Shown here: one piece after another, positions 1 to 6,194 of the stretch
Layout: every line of letters begins with the position of its first letter
Numbering within the stretch: position 1 is the stretch's first letter
Assembly: GCA_031282385.1 (NCBI GenBank)
Contig: JAITDV010000433.1
Coordinates: forward strand, 1-8,690
Origin: Planctomycetaceae bacterium
GTDB lineage: Bacteria > Planctomycetota > Planctomycetia > Pirellulales > Thermoguttaceae
Length of the DNA stretch: 8,690 bases
Reading direction: 5' to 3'
Translations under genes and position numbers: made by a program
The notes under the pieces: model-generated
Database searches by the model: none
What the model was told of the DNA's origin: nothing
What the model saw: the letters and a program-made list of their open reading frames with translations, nothing else

Positions 1-220
1 TGAGATTAAGCGAATCAAACCGTTCTTTCCAGAATTTACATGTATTATAAGCGTGATGAATTATTTCACGCATTTTTTCAGTCTGGCGGGCAAGAATAAT
101 TTCGGGCGAATCGTACTGCGTTTTAAGCATTTGACGATAACGTACCAAATAATCGCTACGCTCCCAACTCGCCCAAATCGGCGCAACAAAATTGCGGACA
201 AAAAAAGAAAATACGTCCAT
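1..220 (-). CDS. Probable phenylacetate-CoA ligase / CapK-type adenylate-forming enzyme, N-terminal fragment
   Basis: This gene reads leftward out of the window, so only the first 73 residues are visible (ATG at 218-220, frame open to position 1). The fragment starts MDVFSFFVRNFVAPIW and continues with a charged helical stretch around residues 45-73 containing EKMREIIHHAYNT and FWKERFDSLNL. That pattern (a run ending in 'lr.iirHAy..vpfYrerfd..gl') is typical of the N-terminus of PaaK/CapK-family proteins, which activate a carboxylic acid with ATP for transfer to CoA or a sugar. The AMP-binding motifs would lie beyond the window, so substrate and catalytic state cannot be judged. Only a weak GGGA-like ribosome site precedes the ATG. 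Element Y begins about 20 bp upstream, so the promoter probably lies in or beyond that repeat. The family call rests on resemblance over a short region; that it is a real coding start is more secure than the name. Confidence 0.6.
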   Translation of the reverse strand, partial: MDVFSFFVRNFVAPIWASWERSDYLVRYRQMLKTQYDSPEIILARQTEKMREIIHHAYNTCKFWKERFDSLNL

Positions 221-240
221 ATTTTATTTTCCCGAGCAGC

Positions 241-635
241 TCTAATATTCCAATCCTTATTAGACCTTTTCTCTAATCTAAAAATACATCAACGCAACAA
301 AAAACCTACAACGAAAAACCGCCTTTAACTCCTCCGAGACCACCCCTAACCCCTCCGAAGGAGGCGAATAAGAAGATGCCTCCGAGGGAGGGGAATAATT
401 CCACTCCTTCGAAGGGGTCAGGGGTGGTCTCCTACAGGTTAGCGAAAAGGTCTATTTGTCAAATTAACCTTATCAGCCGAAATTTCCCTTCCCAACACGC
501 GTCATTATACGCTTATGTTTTGTTTGATACTATCTTAAATTCACCATCAAAAGAATAAGGGAATAAAGACGCATTTGGGTGTAACGTTGTCAGCTACTAA
601 GTGAAATTGGACAAATAAGGGTTGTTTATTTTAGA
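241..635. mobile_element. Element Y, left copy: MITE-like repeat with long imperfect inverted arms, split by element X
   Basis: Without the X insertion this is a non-coding element of about 200 bp. Its left arm (241-260 joined to about 455-514) and the reverse complement of its right arm (about 555-635) align over roughly 70 bp. Shared blocks include TCTAA at the outer end, CTTATTTGTC, a CTTA..AGC block and GCGTC.TTAT. A second copy starts at 8338. No open reading frame in it looks coding. The long imperfect arms and multiple copies suggest a miniature inverted-repeat element moved by a transposase elsewhere in the genome. The arms have diverged from each other and from the right-hand copy, so it is probably old. 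The exact ends are approximate, and I see no clear target duplication. Confidence 0.6.
261..454 (+). mobile_element. Element X, left copy: short inverted-repeat element with hairpin core, inserted in Y
   Basis: The ends are inverted repeats: TAGACCTTTTCTCTAATCT at the left (261-279) and, read from the right end on the opposite strand, TAGACCTTTTCGCTAACCT (from 454). Inside, a second inverted pair (GAGACCACCCCT near 336-347 and AGGGGTGGTCTC near 420-431) frames GC-rich hairpins of the form CCCTCCGAAGGAGG. It interrupts element Y: joining 241-259 to 455 onward restores CTTATTTGTC, which is intact in the right-hand Y copy at 8353. A TA or TAT flanking duplication is compatible. Bases 314-364 and 413-454 are identical, in inverse orientation, to 8640-8690 and 8443-8484. 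It encodes nothing and would have to be moved by a transposase in trans. Insertion is well supported; the mechanism is inferred. Confidence 0.65.
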
Positions 636-650
636 ACGCTGCGTTTTAAA

Positions 651-756
651 CTGTTCACACTTGTTCACACTTGAATTTTTGTTTATCGCCGCCAGCTTAC
701 TTATCTGAAGGCAAGTCTTTTACGTTCTTGAGCCGCGCAATTTATTGTACGGGCAG
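651..756 (-). repeat. Repeat Z copy 1 (inverted), downstream of the tRNA
   Basis: Read on the minus strand this is the Z repeat: it opens CTGCCCGTACAATAAATTG, contains CTCAAGAACGTAAAAG, and closes GTGTGAACAG. It differs from copies 2 and 3 in two ways. The closing part carries a tandem 10-bp duplication (GTTCACACTT at 653-662 and again at 663-672 on the plus strand). The central stem has degenerated to about five pairs including a wobble. It lies just beyond the 3' end of the tRNA gene, and copy 2 lies upstream in the opposite orientation. Confidence 0.7.
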
Positions 757-774
757 TTAGTGGTAAAAAAATAA

Positions 775-845
775 TTGCGGGACAGGGATTCGAACCCCGA
801 CTAAATGGTTCAGAGCCATTCGTGCTGCCTTTACACCATCCCGCA
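775..845 (-). tRNA. tRNA-Gln (anticodon CTG)
   Basis: Read on the minus strand, 71 nt fold into a complete cloverleaf. The acceptor stem TGCGGGA pairs with TCCCGCA, with discriminator A at 775. The D-stem GTGT pairs with GCAC around the loop AAAGGCA. The anticodon stem AATGG/CCATT encloses the 7-base loop CTCTGAA, giving anticodon CTG, which reads the glutamine codon CAG. The variable loop is TAGT, and the T-arm has the canonical TTCGAAT loop with one wobble pair in its stem. CCA is not encoded and must be added afterwards. It is a single gene, not part of a tRNA cluster, flanked by inverted copies of repeat Z. No hairpin terminator is evident; a short T-run lies just downstream (763-770). 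Confidence 0.95.
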
Positions 846-860
846 AAAAATAGGTGTAAC

Positions 861-888
861 ATTCTACGCTGCAATCAAACCGCGTCAA
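861..888 (-). promoter_or_regulatory. Sigma70-type promoter of the tRNA-Gln gene
   Basis: On the minus strand, TTGACG (883-888) is followed by a 16-bp spacer and TAGAAT (861-866), each five of six matches to the -35 and -10 consensus. The -10 ends 15 bases before the first tRNA base, leaving room for a short 5' leader removed by RNase P. Position, spacing and orientation all fit, making this the best-supported promoter in the window. Confidence 0.75.
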
Positions 889-916
889 GTAGAGACACGA
901 TACGTTGCGTCTCTAC
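889..916. repeat. Palindromic GTAGAGAC repeat next to the tRNA promoter
   Basis: GTAGAGAC (889-896) and GTCTCTAC (909-916) form a perfect 8-bp inverted repeat around a 12-base centre that pairs partly. From general knowledge, intergenic palindromes with GTAGAGACG...CGTCTCTAC ends are abundant in some bacteria, notably cyanobacteria. This one abuts the -35 box of the tRNA promoter, so it is either a dispersed repeat that landed there or a regulatory site. I cannot distinguish these from one copy. Confidence 0.55.
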
Positions 917-985
917 GGCATCTCCTAAATATTAAAAAAGCAATTGAATGAAATGACACAAAATAACAACCTCCTTAATCCTTTA

Positions 986-1080
986 CTGCTCGTACTATAA
1001 ATTGTCTGACTCAAGAACGTTAAAGCCTGCTTTCCGATAGGTAAGCAGGAGGCGGTAAAGGAAAATTCAAGTGTGAACAG
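986..1080 (+). repeat. Repeat Z copy 2
   Basis: A 95-bp copy opening CTGCTCGTACTATAAATTG and closing AAGTGTGAACAG, the same length as copy 3. Its centre holds a hairpin: CCTGCTT (1026-1032) pairs with AAGCAGG (1043-1049). Compared with copy 3, one outer pair is C-G here and T-A there, so both sides changed together. It sits upstream of the tRNA gene and points away from it. No coding potential is seen. Confidence 0.75.
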
Positions 1081-1107
1081 TTTTAAACAATTGGCTTGCA
1101 GACAACT

Positions 1108-1124
1108 CGCAACTAAATAGTTAC
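1108..1124 (+). repeat. Short repeat CGCAACTAAATAGTTAC
   Basis: This 17-bp word recurs with one change at 3428-3444 (CGCAGCTAAATAGTTAC). Both copies are in spacers, on the same strand, and about 15-20 bases after a TTG. Its function is unknown; it may be a remnant of another dispersed repeat. Confidence 0.4.
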
Positions 1125-1193
1125 AAACATAATTCAAAAAAAATTCCTATTGACTTGATTTGATAAATTTTGTACTCTCACACAAGGTTCTAT

Positions 1194-1223
1194 TTGGAAC
1201 GCGTATGCTGTTCGTAATATAAA
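1194..1223 (+). promoter_or_regulatory. Candidate promoter for the FlgI/HEAT lipoprotein gene
   Basis: TTGGAA (1194-1199), an 18-bp spacer and TATAAA (1218-1223) resemble a sigma70 promoter (four and five of six consensus matches). The -10 would be supplied by the conserved TATAAATTG block of repeat Z copy 3. An alternative is TTGACT at 1150-1155 with TACTCT at 1173-1178 (17-bp spacer), which has the better -35 and a poor -10. Either would give a 5' leader of more than 130 bases that includes the Z hairpin. Confidence 0.3.
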
Positions 1224-1302
1224 TTGTGTGACTCAGGAGCGTAAAAGTCTGCTTTCCAACAGGTAAGCAGACGGCGGCAAAGGAAATTTAAAGTGTGAAC
1301 AG
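1208..1302 (+). repeat. Repeat Z copy 3, upstream of the FlgI/HEAT gene
   Basis: A 95-bp copy with ends CTGTTC and GAACAG, an exact 6-bp terminal inverted repeat. It has the strongest hairpin of the family: GTCTGCTT (1247-1254) pairs perfectly with AAGCAGAC (1265-1272). It ends about 60 bp before the lipoprotein start codon and is in the same orientation, so it would be transcribed as part of that gene's leader if the promoter lies at or before its start. Confidence 0.75.
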
Positions 1303-1348
1303 TTTAAATTATGTTTTTTTGTTGTCCAATGTAATTACTTCAATTTGT

Positions 1349-1354
1349 GGAGGG
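1349..1354 (+). promoter_or_regulatory. Ribosome binding site of the FlgI/HEAT gene
   Basis: GGAGGG ends 10 bases before the ATG at 1365, a strong Shine-Dalgarno match that fixes this start. The two large minus-strand genes in the window have no comparable site. Confidence 0.8.
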
Positions 1355-1364
1355 TTGAACATTT

Positions 1365-3254
1365 ATGGTATTGGTGTATTTCAGGTATATTGGGATTTTG
1401 AGTTTGGTTTTATTATTTTTTTGTTTTTGTACTATGTTGGGGTGTGCGCCTTGGCAAAAGACGTTGCGTAAAAACACTACAATTTTGCCCGAATCCGTAC
1501 AACGTAATATTGATCAAGGCCGCATAATGCGTATTAGTGATTATGCGATAGTGAGCGGGTTAAATGATATAGAGGTACGTGGTGTTGGTCTTGTCCAGAA
1601 TCTTGTCGGCACGGGGTTTGACGATGTTAATTCTATTGAGCGCGCGATGTTATACGAAGAGATGAAAAAAATGGGCATCAACGACATTAACGGATTGCTT
1701 GCCGATAAATCAAGCGCCGTCGTAAATATAAAAGGACGCATGAGAGCGGGAATACGTGAAAATGAATTATTTGATGTGCAAGTTTCAGTGCCGGCGGAAA
1801 GCGGTGTGCGGAGTTTGCGCAACGGATATTTAATTGCTGCGACATTGCAGGACATGCGGGCAATTGAAGGAAGTGTTGTCAAGGGAGAAACGTTAGCGGT
1901 GGCGGAAGGTTCTATTATGGTTTCCGATCCTCTTGCAACTGAATCAAACAATCCGAGCGGTTTGAAACAAGGAATAATATTAAGCGGTGCAAGGTCAAAG
2001 AAAACCAGATATTTATTTATCAGTATGAAATCGGAATACGAATCGGCGGCAATGACGAAACGTATTGCGGAGGTTATTAATAATAGATTTTATGTTTCAT
2101 CGGGGCAAAAAAAAGGAATGGCAAAAGCAAAAGATAATGTACTTATTGTTCTTGATGTGCCGCCGACTTATCGCAATGATGTGCATCGTTATGTTCGTGT
2201 TGTGGAATCTTTGGCGTATCACGAGACTTTATCGCAACAACAACGTAGAATTGAACGTTTAAAATCTGAACTTCTTGTCCCCTCTAAATCACAAAACGCC
2301 GCGTTTCAACTTGAAGCGATTGGCGGTAAAGTTGCAATTGATGCGTTGTGGTCGGCGATGTCTACCGGCGATGAGGAAGTGTTGTTTCATACCGCAACTT
2401 CATTGGCGTATCTTGGAGATGGTTCGGCTTCAAAAGTGTTGGCGCGTATCGTGCAGAACAATCCGGTATTTAGAATTTATGCTCTCAATGCATTGAGTTT
2501 ATTACGGAATGATATTGATGCGGAGTTGGCGTTGCATGAGTTATTGCAAATGCCGAGTGCCGAAACGCGTTACGGCGCGTTTCGGGCTTTGTGGCAACGT
2601 AATCCTGCCGACAGAGCAATTCGCGGCGAATCGTTAGGCGGACAATTTTCGTATCATGGAATTGCGGTGCCGGTTGTGCCGGTGAGAACTAACAGAAGTA
2701 TTTCAACGGTTGGTTGGAGCAATGAGTTGGACAAAGAACCGAAACCGACTTCGCCGCCAATGGTACATTTGACAAGAACAAAAAGACCGGAGATTGTGTT
2801 ATTTGGCAATGATATTCGTTTAAATCGTCCGTTTGTGCTGGACGCAGGACCGACTATTTTTATAAATGGTAACAACGTAACAGGCGAAATAACAATTAAA
2901 AAATTCGCAAGTAAACCTGATCAATTAGATGAAAGCCGAACGGTTAATTCGAGTAATCTTGATGATGTGATAAGGGCTGTTGTTGATATTGGCGGAACGT
3001 ATCCTGATGTTGTTCAGATGTTGTGTCAAGCGGATCAGAAAAAGTGTTTATCTTGTCCGTTAAAAATAGACAGTCTCCCCGAAGCAAACAGATTCTACCA
3101 ACGAAAAAAAGAACAAGAAACAAATACCGAACAAAACAATAAACCAAAACCAAAATTAAGCGACCGTTTCAATATAAAAAATTGGTTTGCCCCGAATCCA
3201 GGAAACAAATCTTCAGATTATGAAGGATTCATCAACGAATCAGAGAGAAGATAA
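1365..3254 (+). CDS. FlgI (P-ring)-like domain lipoprotein with HEAT-like repeats
   Basis: A 629-residue envelope protein of a type I associate with planctomycetes. Residues 8-26 are hydrophobic and end MLG-C27, a plausible though non-consensus lipobox, suggesting a lipid-anchored protein. Residues about 60-285 resemble the flagellar P-ring protein FlgI: VRGVGLVQNLVGTGFDD (71-87) matches the family's 'GVGLVvGLnGTG', followed by AVVNIKGRMRAG, FDVQVSVP, SLRNGYLIAATL and GETLAVAEGSIMVS. Residues about 295-415 are short helical HEAT-like repeats (LEAIGGKVAIDALWSAM, FHTATSLAYLGD, FRIYALNALSLL). Residues 465-580 form a further conserved-looking segment starting MVHLTRTKRPEIVLFG, with three cysteines (554, 561, 564); the tail is charged and low in complexity. 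FlgI proper is about 365 residues and lacks the repeats and lipid anchor. No other flagellar gene is nearby, so a P-ring role in a flagellum is not implied; a scaffold in the outer envelope is my inference. Confidence 0.85.
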   Translation: MVLVYFRYIGILSLVLLFFCFCTMLGCAPWQKTLRKNTTILPESVQRNIDQGRIMRISDYAIVSGLNDIEVRGVGLVQNLVGTGFDDVNSIERAMLYEEMKKMGINDINGLLADKSSAVVNIKGRMRAGIRENELFDVQVSVPAESGVRSLRNGYLIAATLQDMRAIEGSVVKGETLAVAEGSIMVSDPLATESNNPSGLKQGIILSGARSKKTRYLFISMKSEYESAAMTKRIAEVINNRFYVSSGQKKGMAKAKDNVLIVLDVPPTYRNDVHRYVRVVESLAYHETLSQQQRRIERLKSELLVPSKSQNAAFQLEAIGGKVAIDALWSAMSTGDEEVLFHTATSLAYLGDGSASKVLARIVQNNPVFRIYALNALSLLRNDIDAELALHELLQMPSAETRYGAFRALWQRNPADRAIRGESLGGQFSYHGIAVPVVPVRTNRSISTVGWSNELDKEPKPTSPPMVHLTRTKRPEIVLFGNDIRLNRPFVLDAGPTIFINGNNVTGEITIKKFASKPDQLDESRTVNSSNLDDVIRAVVDIGGTYPDVVQMLCQADQKKCLSCPLKIDSLPEANRFYQRKKEQETNTEQNNKPKPKLSDRFNIKNWFAPNPGNKSSDYEGFINESERR

Positions 3255-3255
3255 A

Positions 3256-3483
3256 AAATTATCGTACAATTCACTTTTTTGTAACAATTATTTATTGACA
3301 AGGAGTCCCCATTCAGATGCTCAAACGAACTCGCCGCAAACAAATTGTCTACCATTAAAACAACAAAAAGACTTTTTCAGGGACAACTATTTAGCTTGGG
3401 TAACAGAATAGTTGACGATAAGAAACACGCAGCTAAATAGTTACTACTTATTTAGGTCAATTCTTATAATTGTACGAAAATTT
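3256..3483. repeat. Convergent-gene spacer bounded by 16-bp inverted repeats, with an internal 12-bp stem
   Basis: The spacer between the two convergent genes begins with AAATTATCGTACAATT (3256-3271) and ends with AATTGTACGAAAATTT (3468-3483), inverted copies with one mismatch. These ends lie 2 bp from each stop codon. Inside, AACTATTTAGCT (3385-3396) and AGCTAAATAGTT (3431-3442) are a perfect 12-bp inverted repeat around 34 bases, and 3428-3444 repeats 1108-1124. The whole could be a small inverted-repeat element, or the ends could act as a bidirectional terminator; there is no GC-rich stem followed by a T-run. No coding frame is credible here. Confidence 0.45.
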
Positions 3484-3485
3484 CC

Positions 3486-5960
3486 CTAATCTATTAATTC
3501 CATTTTTATTTTTTTTACAATATCAATTATCTTGCCCAACCTTTGATCCCATTCGATTCGGTAATGTTTGATATTTTTGATTGGTTTGATTGTGTATTCG
3601 GCGGCGTTTTCAATTATGTTTCGGCAAAGAATATCAGGGCGGACGGAGTGGATTGCGCCTCGGCGGTCTTTGATTTGCAGTGTTGTTTGTTTGCAAATTT
3701 GCCCGCAAGGTTGACCTTCAGGAATTAAATTTGCCCGCCAGAGGCAATGTCCTGTAGTAAATAGAGGTATGCGTCCGAGAGCGATTAATTCTATTTTTGA
3801 TGCTGGTAAATTTTTGCAAAATTGTTCGATTTGGTCTTGGTTCAAATCGAATCCCGGAGTTATTCTTTCTGCGCCCCATTCTAATAATTTTTGAAACGAT
3901 AATTCGTTTATTACGTTGAACGGGAAGTCGGCAATGACAGGAATGTTTCGTTCTTTGAAGTACGTCAACTCTTCGCAGTTACGAGCTAGAACTGCGTTTG
4001 GTTGCAGTTTGAAAAATTTATCCAGAATTTTATTTTCGCGCGGCAAAATAATTCGCGGCAATACCGCAACAAATTCTACATTATGCTGACGTAAAATATC
4101 CGCCGCAATTTGATATTCAACCCAATGACAAAACTCACCGTAAAATGTATTGCAACCTATCGAAATAATTTCACGCAGCAGTTGTACATTTTTCAATGTG
4201 TCGATGTTACGGATCAATAGATAAATATTGGTGTGATGTTTTTCGTGTTGTTTATTATTTTTTTCAATTTCTGTTACCGAAATTTTATCGAATTCAATAT
4301 GAATTTTTTGTTTTATTTTTTCAAGATTTTCGTCAAATTCGGGTTTGGTTTTTGGTTGTGGTGAATAGTTTTCGAGGTTAGTAATCAACTCATGCCGTAA
4401 TTTCCCGAGCAGACTCAAAGGAATCATTGGGTTTCCTTCGATTTTTGCGTCGATATTTTTGAGAGAGTATATAGTATCGCCAAGTCGGTCAAATTGTTTT
4501 TGTAATATCTCCAAAGTTATCGGATGTTTAATTGCGGGTTCGAGATTATTGTTACAAATAATTTCGCATTTTGCACCGTGGTTGGTTGCGGCATTGAGTT
4601 TTAGCGGTTTTCCGGCGATTGCTGTGATAAAAATATTTATTGGAATTCGGCGTCGGGATTTTTTTGATTCGAGAGACTTTCGTATTTCACGTTCAATTTC
4701 GGGGGCGTCGGTTTTACGAACTGATTGACCTTGTTTGATATATTGCGGATTTATTGAATTGTTTGCAAATGTCAGCAGGACTTTTATTTTTTCGTTACAA
4801 TTTTGTACCGATTCGCCTTTGCGTATAATTTCGTAAACTCTTCCGCCCTGAGAGTTGTCTGGTGATTCTGTATTTTCAAACAGAACGCCGTCGCCGCGTT
4901 GGATTTGACCGGATAATTTTACTACTGCGGCGTCGCGCCGTACTTCAATTACTTCACCGATTTCGGTACCGCGTTGTGACATTATGTTTCCGGGAACAAG
5001 TTGCCGCGGCTCAATTATATCAAGCCAAGCAGTTGAAAGTCCGCGTGAAAATATCATTTCAAGACGCGGTAAATTTTGTGAAATTGAGTTAGCAATATTG
5101 TCTGAAATTTTTTGATTGGCGTGTGAATCTTTGTGAGACGGAGTTGTGTTTTGTCCTATGAAATCCAGTATTTCACGATACACGCGGGTAACTTCGGCAA
5201 CATATTCAGGCGGTTTCAGCCGACCTTCAATTTTAAGTGAGTCAACACCGGCAGCAACTAATTTTTCTAACAACGGCAACGCGGCAAAATCACAAGGACT
5301 TAAAATTTGTGCGGGATTATTTGTACAATTATTCGCAATCAATTCGTAAGGAATACGGCAAGGCTGGGCGCAACGTCCGCGATTGGCACTGCGACCGCCA
5401 AGAGCAAGACTTGCGTAACATTGACCTGAATAGCTGATACAAAGTGAGCCGTGAATAAATGATTCGAGTTGTAGGTTAGTAGATTGACGGACGTCATGAA
5501 TTTGTGCAATTGATAATTCGCGAGGCAGAACAACACGAACAATTCCTAGTGATTGTGCAAGTTTGATTGATGTTTGTGAGGTTAATGACATTTGGGTTGA
5601 AGCGTGGATTGGCAAGTTTGGACAAAATCGTTTTGACAAAACAGCCAACCCTAAATCTTGTACAATAATCGCATCGACTCCAGCCGTCACAATATCACGC
5701 AATAAATATTCAATTTCTGTAAGTTCATTGTCATGAACAAGTGTATTAAGAGTAACATAACCGCACATTGAACGGTTATGCAAAGTTTGCATTATTGCGG
5801 GCAATTTTTCAAGAGGAATATTTTTCGCGCGGACACGGGCATTATATTTTTCCAAACCGGCAATTCCAAAATAAACCGCATCGGCGCCGTTTTCAACCGC
5901 AGCATGAAGAGATTCTTCATCTCCAGCAGGTGATAAAAGTTCAGGCAAATGTTGTTGCAT
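3486..5960 (-). CDS. Long U32 family protein with DUF3656, RlhA-like (probable RNA hydroxylase)
   Basis: An 824-residue protein counted from ATG 5958-5960. The frame extends to a TTG at 6011, but the family homology starts at PELLSPAGDEESL (residues 6-18), so the ATG fits better; neither has a Shine-Dalgarno site. Residues 6-270 are a U32 domain: NGADAVYFG (24-32), ESFIHGSLCISYSGQC (166-181), the second cysteine pair C197/C201 and LKIEGRLKP (242-250). It nearly matches the classical U32 signature. Residues about 350-500 correspond to DUF3656, and about 570-780 form a second barrel-like region. U32 proteins were named peptidases, but characterised members such as RlhA (23S rRNA C2501) and TrhP (tRNA U34) are prephenate-dependent RNA hydroxylases using a cysteine-bound iron-sulfur cluster. 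E. coli RlhA is about 650 residues; the extra C-terminal part here carries cysteines 739, 752, 756 and 779. The RNA target cannot be read from sequence. Confidence 0.85.
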   Translation of the reverse strand: MQQHLPELLSPAGDEESLHAAVENGADAVYFGIAGLEKYNARVRAKNIPLEKLPAIMQTLHNRSMCGYVTLNTLVHDNELTEIEYLLRDIVTAGVDAIIVQDLGLAVLSKRFCPNLPIHASTQMSLTSQTSIKLAQSLGIVRVVLPRELSIAQIHDVRQSTNLQLESFIHGSLCISYSGQCYASLALGGRSANRGRCAQPCRIPYELIANNCTNNPAQILSPCDFAALPLLEKLVAAGVDSLKIEGRLKPPEYVAEVTRVYREILDFIGQNTTPSHKDSHANQKISDNIANSISQNLPRLEMIFSRGLSTAWLDIIEPRQLVPGNIMSQRGTEIGEVIEVRRDAAVVKLSGQIQRGDGVLFENTESPDNSQGGRVYEIIRKGESVQNCNEKIKVLLTFANNSINPQYIKQGQSVRKTDAPEIEREIRKSLESKKSRRRIPINIFITAIAGKPLKLNAATNHGAKCEIICNNNLEPAIKHPITLEILQKQFDRLGDTIYSLKNIDAKIEGNPMIPLSLLGKLRHELITNLENYSPQPKTKPEFDENLEKIKQKIHIEFDKISVTEIEKNNKQHEKHHTNIYLLIRNIDTLKNVQLLREIISIGCNTFYGEFCHWVEYQIAADILRQHNVEFVAVLPRIILPRENKILDKFFKLQPNAVLARNCEELTYFKERNIPVIADFPFNVINELSFQKLLEWGAERITPGFDLNQDQIEQFCKNLPASKIELIALGRIPLFTTGHCLWRANLIPEGQPCGQICKQTTLQIKDRRGAIHSVRPDILCRNIIENAAEYTIKPIKNIKHYRIEWDQRLGKIIDIVKKIKMELID

Positions 5961-5990
5961 AATAAAAAAATTTTTCAGACATTTGCCTGA
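5941..5990 (-). promoter_or_regulatory. Perfect 12-bp stem enclosing the U32 start codon
   Basis: On the minus strand, TCAGGCAAATGT (5990-5979) is followed 26 bases later by ACATTTGCCTGA (5952-5941), a perfect 12-bp inverted repeat. The ATG at 5958-5960 lies in the loop, and the 3' arm encodes residues 4-8. Such a hairpin in the mRNA would keep the start codon in a loop while blocking the flanks where a ribosome lands, so it could control translation. Its existence is directly seen; a regulatory role is inferred. Confidence 0.55.
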
Positions 5991-6011
5991 TAATATTTCA
6001 ATTTCATTCAA

Positions 6012-6031
6012 TGTAACGTTTTTTCGTTACA
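6012..6031. promoter_or_regulatory. Inverted repeat TGTAACG-N6-CGTTACA upstream of the U32 gene
   Basis: TGTAACG (6012-6018) and CGTTACA (6025-6031) are a perfect 7-bp inverted repeat around six T residues, 52 bp upstream of the preferred U32 start. Symmetry and spacing fit either a small hairpin or a dimeric repressor site. No clear promoter could be placed next to it. Confidence 0.35.
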
Positions 6032-6107
6032 AAAATTAATCAATAGGTAACTTTTAAAAATTCAAACTGTATTTCACAAACCAACAATTGAACGTATTAA
6101 TTTTAAG

Positions 6108-6163
6108 CAGTTCACTCGTTACGTTTCCTTTACTGTCGTCTGTTTACTTAATACTTTGCACGG
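6108..6163 (-). repeat. Repeat Z copy 4, degenerate and truncated, between DUF6807 and U32
   Basis: Read on the minus strand it contains AAGTAAACAGACGACAGTAAAGGAAA and then GAGTGAACTGCTTAAAA, aligning with the right half of the Z repeat (GGTAAGCAG..GGCGGTAAAGGAAA...GTGTGAACAG). The left half, with the TATAAATTG block, is missing or unrecognisable. It fills most of the spacer between two genes read in the same direction. Confidence 0.45.
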
Positions 6164-6194
6164 TTACAAGTGTGTTTAGGATTTCGGGCATGTT

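Noticed and set aside
53..328. Plus-strand open frame of 91 codons
   Set aside because: It is the antisense of the minus-strand ligase-like gene start and then runs into repeats Y and X; the minus-strand frame has family-like sequence.
376..558. Plus-strand open frame of 60 codons
   Set aside because: It lies wholly within elements X and Y and reads hairpin repeats; no ribosome site or protein-like composition.
763..770. Intrinsic terminator of the tRNA gene
   Set aside because: There is a short T-run on the minus strand but no stable stem before it other than the tRNA itself.
1365..3254. Part of a flagellar operon
   Set aside because: No neighbouring flagellar gene, and the domain layout differs from true FlgI.
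3385..3442. Classical intrinsic terminator
   Set aside because: The 12-bp stem is AT-rich with a 34-base loop and no following T-run on either strand, so I list it only as an inverted repeat.
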